Shown here piece after piece: positions 6,154 to 10,394 of a stretch of 10,394 nucleotides of DNA (position 1 is its first letter; each line of letters starts with the position of its first letter). The stretch covers positions 1 through 10,394 of the forward strand of contig JAQVUQ010000062.1 in assembly GCA_028699365.1 (NCBI GenBank). The letters run 5' to 3'. Origin of the DNA: a bacterium (GTDB taxonomy: Bacteria > UBP13 > UBA5359). The position numbers and the translations under genes are program-made. The notes under the pieces were generated by a model that did not search any database, was not told where the DNA came from, and worked only from the letters and a program-made list of their open reading frames with translations.

Positions 6154-6177
6154 TAAACATGACCTGTTTACCTGTTT
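6154..6177. repeat. Nested inverted and tandem repeats upstream of cbiM (putative operator)
   Basis: TAAACA (6154-6159) and TGTTTA (6165-6170) form an inverted repeat with a 5-base centre. ACCTGTTT is repeated in tandem at 6162-6169 and 6170-6177, and the second copy overlaps the -35 box of the cbiM promoter. Such an arrangement between divergent genes suits a binding site for a metal-responsive repressor, but it does not match the NikR or cobalamin-riboswitch patterns and no regulator gene is in view. Confidence 0.4.
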
Positions 6178-6204
6178 GACACGTCTGCAAGGCAATGCTA
6201 TGAT
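6176..6204 (+). promoter_or_regulatory. Strong sigma-70 promoter of the cbiM operon
   Basis: A perfect TTGACA (6176-6181) is followed after exactly 17 bases by TATGAT (6199-6204), with TG one base before it (6196-6197), giving an extended -10. Initiation near 6211 leaves a leader of only about 40 bases, too short for a cobalamin riboswitch. Confidence 0.75.
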
Positions 6205-6252
6205 TGCGATAACACAAAAGCCGTAAAAGTAACACCATAGCGGAGGCACTGG

Positions 6253-6963
6253 ATGCATATACCCGACGGTTATATGAGCCCGCAGACATGCGCAGCTACA
6301 TATGCGATTATGATCCCTGTTTGGGCTGCCGCAGCCAGGTTTGCCCGGCGTGGTCTCAGGACCGGCCGGATCCCTTTGCTGGCGATGGGTGCCGCGTTCT
6401 CCTTTGTAATAATGCTCTTCAATATACCGATTCCGGGTGGATCAACCGGACATGCCGTCGGAGCCGTGATCCTGGCAATACTGGTAGGTCCCTGGGCTGC
6501 TTGCATCGCTCTTTCGTGTGTGCTGGCCGTACAGGCCTTGTTCTTCGGTGATGGAGGAGTATTGGCCTTTGCCTCCAATTGCTTTAACATGGCGTTCATC
6601 ATGCCTTTTACAGGCTATGCGGTTTACCGGTTGATCGCCTGGAGGTCTGCACCGCAATCCCGGCGTCATCTCCTGGGAGCGGCGCTGGGTGGCTACGTGG
6701 GTATAACCCTGGCGGCGCTGACTACCGCAGTTATGTTCGGAATACAGCCATTGCTGGCCCACGATGCCGCCGGGCATGCATTGTATTCTCCATACCCGCT
6801 GGAGGTGGCTCTGCCGGCTATGGTCCTGGAGCATCTGCTGCTCTTCGGACCTTTAGAGGCGGTTGTTACCATGCTGGTGATACGGTATATGCAGCGCAAC
6901 GAACCGGCTTACCTTATCAGTGGCAATCAAAGGCAGCCGACTGAACCGGAGGTTGCGTTATGA
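6253..6963 (+). CDS. cbiM: Cobalt/nickel ECF transporter substrate-binding subunit CbiM/NikM
   Basis: The S component of a group I energy-coupling factor importer, an integral inner-membrane protein that captures Co2+ or Ni2+. The 236-residue protein begins MHIPDGYMSP, the family signature: the N-terminal amine, H2 and H67 (GSTGHAVG, 62-69) are the metal ligands known from NikM structures, and all are present at the expected positions. Hydrophobic helices run at about 14-31, 40-58, 67-90, 95-125, 140-165 and 190-222. The ATG has GGAGG 6 bases upstream. It is the first gene of a four-gene operon behind a near-consensus promoter; its TGA overlaps the ATG of the next gene (ATGA). Cobalt and nickel members cannot be told apart from this sequence, and the symbol follows the commoner name. 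Confidence 0.93.
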   Translation: MHIPDGYMSPQTCAATYAIMIPVWAAAARFARRGLRTGRIPLLAMGAAFSFVIMLFNIPIPGGSTGHAVGAVILAILVGPWAACIALSCVLAVQALFFGDGGVLAFASNCFNMAFIMPFTGYAVYRLIAWRSAPQSRRHLLGAALGGYVGITLAALTTAVMFGIQPLLAHDAAGHALYSPYPLEVALPAMVLEHLLLFGPLEAVVTMLVIRYMQRNEPAYLISGNQRQPTEPEVAL

Positions 6964-7310
6964 AGGAGAAAAACCTGAAACGGTTGTGGATGGGAATAGC
7001 CCTGCTGGTACTGCTGGCTCCGCTGGGGCTTCTTTTACCCGCTGCGTTCAATGCCGGCGATGCCTGGGGGGAGTGGGGTTCGGAAGAGATTATCCGGCGG
7101 ATCGGATATCTGCCCAGGGGTATGATGAAGACCGCCGGCCTGTGGAAAGCCCCTTTCACCGATTATACATTGACCGGCAACAGCGCCGGCAGTAACATCA
7201 AGGGCTCTCTGGAGTATATCTTCTCCGGTCTGCTGGGAGCAGGAGCCGTCGCCTTACTGAGCTACATGCTAGGCAGATGGCTTGCGCGCAAAGAGAACGG
7301 AGAGAGCTGA
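6960..7310 (+). CDS. CbiN/NikN-like small membrane subunit
   Basis: A 116-residue protein with two membrane helices (about 10-30 and 85-106) joined by an extracytoplasmic loop of about 50 residues that contains GDAWGEWGSEE (33-43) and FTDYTL (67-72). This two-helix form is that of the auxiliary N component, which sits next to CbiM and is needed for metal loading in group I ECF importers. The loop lacks the PDGLE motif that names one related family, so assignment rests on architecture and position between cbiM and cbiQ; the AWGEWG segment is recalled from similar proteins but was not searched. Its ATG overlaps the cbiM stop, with GGAGG 7 bases upstream inside cbiM, which suggests translational coupling. 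Confidence 0.75.
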   Translation: MKEKNLKRLWMGIALLVLLAPLGLLLPAAFNAGDAWGEWGSEEIIRRIGYLPRGMMKTAGLWKAPFTDYTLTGNSAGSNIKGSLEYIFSGLLGAGAVALLSYMLGRWLARKENGES

Positions 7311-7311
7311 T

Positions 7312-8157
7312 ATGTCCGGTAGAACGAGGCACGATCCCGTCTCCCGGGGATTGGCGGCGATAGAAGGGGTTACCGTCAGGCTGGCACAGGAGTCCGACAG
7401 GGCGGCGGTGGAGCCCAGATGCGCCGTTATCTCGCTGATCTGGCTTATTCTGACGGCAACCCTGATACACTCTCCACTGAAGCTGTTACTCATGGGTGTT
7501 CTGTTGTTGGCGGCTGCGGGTGTTCTCAGAGCCGATCTCCGCTATCTCGCACCGGTCTGGAGGGCAGCCGCGATTGTTGCCGCTTTGCTGGCCTTTCCAT
7601 CCATATTCAATTTAATCACACCCGGAAGCGACCTGATGCGGATCATCGACATACCGGCCGGCTGGCGCAGCCTGCATCCCAATCTGACTGTATTGACAGT
7701 AACGGCCGAGGGGCTGACGGTGGCTTCCAGGTTCTTTCTACGGGTCATTGTCTGTCTGATAACATCAGGCATCATACTCTCGTTGCAGACTCCCCGGAAG
7801 TTGATGGCCGGATTGCGAGGCCTGGGAGTTCCGGCACTCTTCATATCCGTCATGGCTCTCATGTACCGTTATCTTATCGTGCTTCTTCGCTATGCGGCGG
7901 AGCTGCACCGGGCCAGGTTGAGCCGGTCTCCCGCCAGAGGCGGCATCGTATCCGACGGCAAATGGGCCTCCGTCTCTATGGGGATAATGTTCAAGCGCTC
8001 TTTCAGGCTGGCTGAGGATATGCACATGGCCATGCTTTCCAGAGGGGTCGCGACGGATGAATACAGATTTGTTCCGGCCTCAGCCGGGCCGGTTACCGGG
8101 GATTATTTGTTTGTGGGATGTTCTCTGCTCCTGGGAGCGCTGCTCCTGCTGATTTGA
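7312..8157 (+). CDS. cbiQ: ECF transporter transmembrane subunit CbiQ (EcfT)
   Basis: The T component, which couples ATP hydrolysis by CbiO to the S component. The 281 residues carry about five or six hydrophobic helices (roughly 38-70, 82-104, 138-158, 172-193, 262-281). Two cytoplasmic Ala-Arg motifs typical of EcfT, the coupling helices that dock on the ATPase, are seen as RARLSR (200-205) and AMLSRG (240-245). The ATG at 7312 is preferred over the in-frame ATG at 7282, which lies inside the previous gene; it has GGAGAG 9 bases upstream and starts one base after the previous stop. About 37 charged, hydrophilic residues precede the first helix, a somewhat long N-terminal extension. Confidence 0.9.
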   Translation: MSGRTRHDPVSRGLAAIEGVTVRLAQESDRAAVEPRCAVISLIWLILTATLIHSPLKLLLMGVLLLAAAGVLRADLRYLAPVWRAAAIVAALLAFPSIFNLITPGSDLMRIIDIPAGWRSLHPNLTVLTVTAEGLTVASRFFLRVIVCLITSGIILSLQTPRKLMAGLRGLGVPALFISVMALMYRYLIVLLRYAAELHRARLSRSPARGGIVSDGKWASVSMGIMFKRSFRLAEDMHMAMLSRGVATDEYRFVPASAGPVTGDYLFVGCSLLLGALLLLI

Positions 8158-8171
8158 AAGGCGGATCAACC

Positions 8172-9005
8172 TTGCCGGATATGAATATAACGGACGAAAA
8201 CACGGTTTACCATACATCGGATCTGAGCTTTAAATACGGCGATAAAACGGCTCTGGATTCCGTGTCGGTGCGAATACGCAAGGGTGAGAGAGTGGCTTTG
8301 CTGGGAGCCAATGCCAGCGGAAAATCCACGCTGCTGGCGCTGATGGACGGTCTGCTGCTGCCCTCGTCGGGAAGCATAAAGGTTTTTGGGCGTGAACTGT
8401 GCCCGGTATCCCTGAACGATCGCCGTTTTGTCAGGCACTTTCGCAGTCAGGTAGCTATCCTCTTCCAGAATCCCGATGTACAGCTCTTCTCCGATACCGT
8501 CCGCGATGAACTGGCTTTCGTGCCTCTGCAATTGGGTCTGTCCTGGCCGGAGGTAAGGGAGGTTTCCCGGAGCGCAGCGGAGATTGCCGGCATTACCGAT
8601 CTTATGGACAGGCCGCCGCATACGCTGAGCGGCGGGGAGAAGAAGAGAGTGGCGCTGGCTTCCATGCTGACGGCGGACCCGTCCGTAATCCTGCTTGACG
8701 AGCCCACCACCGGCATGGATCCCCGCACCCAGCATTGGTTCATCGAATTGATGGAGGAATTCGCCGCCGGCGGCAGGACCATTATCGTCTCCACCCATGA
8801 TCTGGCTTTGCTGCCGGAACTTGCCGACAGAGCGCTGGTGCTTGGCGAGGATCATCGCATAGCCGCCGATGCCGACGCAGCCGGTATACTGGCCGACCTG
8901 GATCTTCTGCTGTCCGTGAACCTCATACACGAGCATACCCATCGCCACGGCATGCTGAAGCATACCCACCCGCATCTTCATGCCATGCCGTACCACAGTC
9001 ATTAA
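8172..9005 (+). CDS. cbiO: ECF transporter ATPase CbiO with His-rich tail
   Basis: The cytoplasmic ATP-binding subunit of the cobalt/nickel importer. With the start used, Walker A GANASGKST is at 45-53, the Q-loop QNPDVQLFSDT at 99-109 (the NPDxQLF form typical of ECF ATPases), signature LSGGE at 152-156, Walker B VILLDE at 172-177 and the switch histidine at 209. The last 25 residues (253-277) contain ten histidines (HEHTHRHG...HTHPHLH...HSH), a likely Ni/Co-binding tail. The TTG at 8172 is chosen because AAAGGCGG (8157-8164) is correctly spaced from it; the ATG at 8181 is too far, and the ATG at 8118 lies inside cbiQ. Both alternatives leave the ABC core unchanged. It is the last gene of the operon, 14 bases after cbiQ. 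Confidence 0.92.
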   Translation: MPDMNITDENTVYHTSDLSFKYGDKTALDSVSVRIRKGERVALLGANASGKSTLLALMDGLLLPSSGSIKVFGRELCPVSLNDRRFVRHFRSQVAILFQNPDVQLFSDTVRDELAFVPLQLGLSWPEVREVSRSAAEIAGITDLMDRPPHTLSGGEKKRVALASMLTADPSVILLDEPTTGMDPRTQHWFIELMEEFAAGGRTIIVSTHDLALLPELADRALVLGEDHRIAADADAAGILADLDLLLSVNLIHEHTHRHGMLKHTHPHLHAMPYHSH

Positions 9006-9008
9006 TGT

Positions 9009-9037
9009 TTGCATATCACGCCATACCTTAGTAAAAT
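9009..9037 (+). promoter_or_regulatory. Putative promoter of comM
   Basis: TTGCAT (9009-9014) is followed after 17 bases by TAAAAT (9032-9037), giving a good -10 and a modest -35. It starts just after the cbiO stop, so comM could be expressed independently of the importer operon. The 9-base string TGTTTGCAT containing the -35 recurs at 9043-9051, and an inverted repeat TATGTC/GACATA lies at 9068-9073 and 9083-9088. Confidence 0.4.
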
Positions 9038-9126
9038 ATAAGTGTTTGCATCCTTGTATGCCGGGTATATGTCGTAAGAGCTGACATACGCTTCTTTGGA
9101 AGTCCTCTGTCGGCAAGGAGAGTTGC

Positions 9127-10394
9127 TTGTCGCTGGCAAAGGTAAAAAGCAGTACGGTTATCGGCGTCAACGCCCACTTCATTGAAGTGGAGGTCGATGT
9201 TGCTTCCGGCCTGCCATCGTTCACTATCGTCGGCTTGCCGGATACCGCCGTGCAGGAGGCCAAAGAGCGGGTGCGGGCGGCCATTCGCAACACCGGTTTC
9301 GAATTCCCCCTGGGCAGAATAACCGTCAATCTGGCTCCGGCCGATATCCGTAAGGAAGGTCCGGCCTTCGATCTGCCGATAGCTGTAGGTATACTGGCAG
9401 CCGCCGGAGTGGTGCAATTGGACGGAGAGATGACCGGGGCCGTATATATGGGTGAGCTTTCCCTGGACGGCAAGCTGCGTCCCGTGACCGGCGTCATGCC
9501 CACCGCACTGGATTTGCGCAGCGCCGAGCATCCCCTTCTGGTGGTGCCGTGGGATAATTACGGCGAAGCCGCCATCGTCGATGATGTGGAAGCCTGGCCG
9601 TGCCGCAGCCTTCACGAAGTGGCGGCTCTGGCAAACGGGCACTTCTTTCCTGAAAAGCCTGTCATCGATGCTGAGAACTATGAAGATGCCCTCACCGGTG
9701 AGGATTTCTCAGACGTAAAGGGACAGGATGCCGCCAAGAGAGCCCTGGAAATAGCGGCGGCCGGCGGCCACAACGTTCTGATGATAGGCCCGCCCGGCTC
9801 CGGCAAGACGATGCTGGCCAAGCGTATCCCCGGCATCCTGCCGCCGATGAGCCAGTCCGAGGCGCTGGAAGTAACCAGAATATACAGCGTCAGAGGATTG
9901 ATGACGGGCAATGCCTCACTCATGAACAGGCGGAGCTTCCGCAGTCCCCATCACACTATATCCAATGTAGCACTTATCGGGGGAGGATCTTATCCTCTTC
10001 CCGGAGAGGTCAGCCTGGCCCATAACGGCGTGCTCTTTCTGGACGAATTGCCGGAGTTCAAACGGGACGTTCTGGAAGTTCTGCGCCAGCCGCTGGAGGA
10101 GGGCGCCGTCACCATAGGCAGGGTGGCCGGGACAATAAGCTACCCAGCCCAGTTCATGCTGGTGGCTGCCTTAAATCCGTGCAAGTGCGGGTACCATGGA
10201 GATCATTCGCGTACCTGCTCCTGTACCCCCGCCCAGGTGAATCAGTACCTGGGGCGCATCTCCGGCCCGTTGCTGGATCGCATAGACATGCACATCGAGA
10301 TGCCCAGGATCAGCGAGGAGCAGCTCATGGGACGTCCTGATGGCGAACCGAGCCTGTCCGTGCGGGAGAGGGTCTGCCGGGCCAGGGCGGTGCA
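9127..10394 (+). CDS. comM: ComM/YifB-family Mg-chelatase-like AAA+ ATPase (partial)
   Basis: The gene has no ATG; the TTG at 9127 is placed 6 bases after AAGGAG (9115-9120), and the product opens [17 protein letters not shown], the usual family start. At least 422 codons are present and the 3' end lies outside the window; full proteins are about 500 residues. The N-terminal Lon-like domain ([20 protein letters not shown]) fills roughly residues 5-165. The AAA+ part has Walker A GPPGSGKT (221-228), Walker B LFLDE with D306, a cysteine-bearing NPCKCG...CSC segment and [11 protein letters not shown]. ComM is a hexameric helicase that promotes branch migration during natural transformation in Gram-negative bacteria; homologues occur widely, including in non-competent species. 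The reading frame is intact as far as seen. Confidence 0.93.
   Translation, partial: MSLAKVKSSTVIGVNAHFIEVEVDVASGLPSFTIVGLPDTAVQEAKERVRAAIRNTGFEFPLGRITVNLAPADIRKEGPAFDLPIAVGILAAAGVVQLDGEMTGAVYMGELSLDGKLRPVTGVMPTALDLRSAEHPLLVVPWDNYGEAAIVDDVEAWPCRSLHEVAALANGHFFPEKPVIDAENYEDALTGEDFSDVKGQDAAKRALEIAAAGGHNVLMIGPPGSGKTMLAKRIPGILPPMSQSEALEVTRIYSVRGLMTGNASLMNRRSFRSPHHTISNVALIGGGSYPLPGEVSLAHNGVLFLDELPEFKRDVLEVLRQPLEEGAVTIGRVAGTISYPAQFMLVAALNPCKCGYHGDHSRTCSCTPAQVNQYLGRISGPLLDRIDMHIEMPRISEEQLMGRPDGEPSLSVRERVCRARAV

Noticed and set aside
6205-6252. Cobalamin riboswitch before cbiM
   Set aside because: The promoter is so close to the gene that only about 40 leader bases remain, and no B12-box-like sequence is visible.
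8166-9503. Long minus-strand open frame (445 codons)
   Set aside because: It lies antisense to both cbiO and comM and its translation is low-complexity nonsense rich in Gln, His, Arg and Ser, so it is a shadow of codon bias.
1-10394. Mobile element, CRISPR array or defence island
   Set aside because: No transposase, integrase, repeat-spacer pattern, terminal inverted repeats or defence-type proteins were seen; gene order and composition look like ordinary chromosome.

Overview
The window is ordinary bacterial chromosome: moderate GC by eye, compact, with clear AGGAGG-type ribosome binding sites and sigma-70-like promoters. No phage, transposon, CRISPR, tRNA or rRNA sequence is visible. A rubrerythrin-like protein, a cobalt/nickel ECF importer, class II aldolase and single-RRM proteins would suit an anaerobe or microaerophile. 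Dehalococcoidia-type Chloroflexota or a Desulfobacterota member are possible sources, but this placement is a weak inference.

Layout. Positions 1-710 hold two divergent single-RRM RNA-binding protein genes: the first is cut by the window edge (minus strand) and the second is complete (418-687, plus) behind a long, possibly structured leader. prfC (release factor 3, 708-2318, minus) converges on the second RRM gene. It diverges from a class II fructose-bisphosphate aldolase gene (2481-3506, plus) across a short region with back-to-back promoters and a palindrome on the aldolase -10 box. A very stable hairpin and a possible alternative pairing separate the aldolase from a two-SIS-domain sugar-phosphate isomerase/deaminase (3673-4704, plus). 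That gene ends tail to tail, overlapping by 3 bases, with a small rubredoxin-less rubrerythrin-like gene (4701-5084, minus).

The second half is a metal-handling region. A secreted, cysteine-free, methionine-rich protein (5217-6098, minus) is divergent from a four-gene cobalt/nickel ECF importer operon: cbiM (6253-6963), a CbiN/NikN-like small membrane protein (6960-7310), cbiQ (7312-8157) and cbiO (8172-9005). A near-consensus promoter drives the operon, with nested inverted and direct repeats at its -35 side. CbiO ends in a histidine-rich tail. A comM/YifB-type AAA+ ATPase gene starts at 9127 and runs off the window.

How the genes work together. CbiM, the CbiN-like subunit, CbiQ and CbiO should form one membrane complex importing Co2+ or Ni2+; which metal cannot be decided here, since no B12, urease or hydrogenase gene and no cobalamin riboswitch is visible. 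The aldolase and the SIS protein both act on fructose-phosphate-level metabolites and share a direction. Most of the window is well-known housekeeping. The less expected items are the Met-rich secreted protein with a predicted N-terminal histidine, the rubrerythrin homologue missing one iron-ligand glutamate, the attenuator-like pairing before the SIS gene, and the palindromes at the fba and cbiM promoters.
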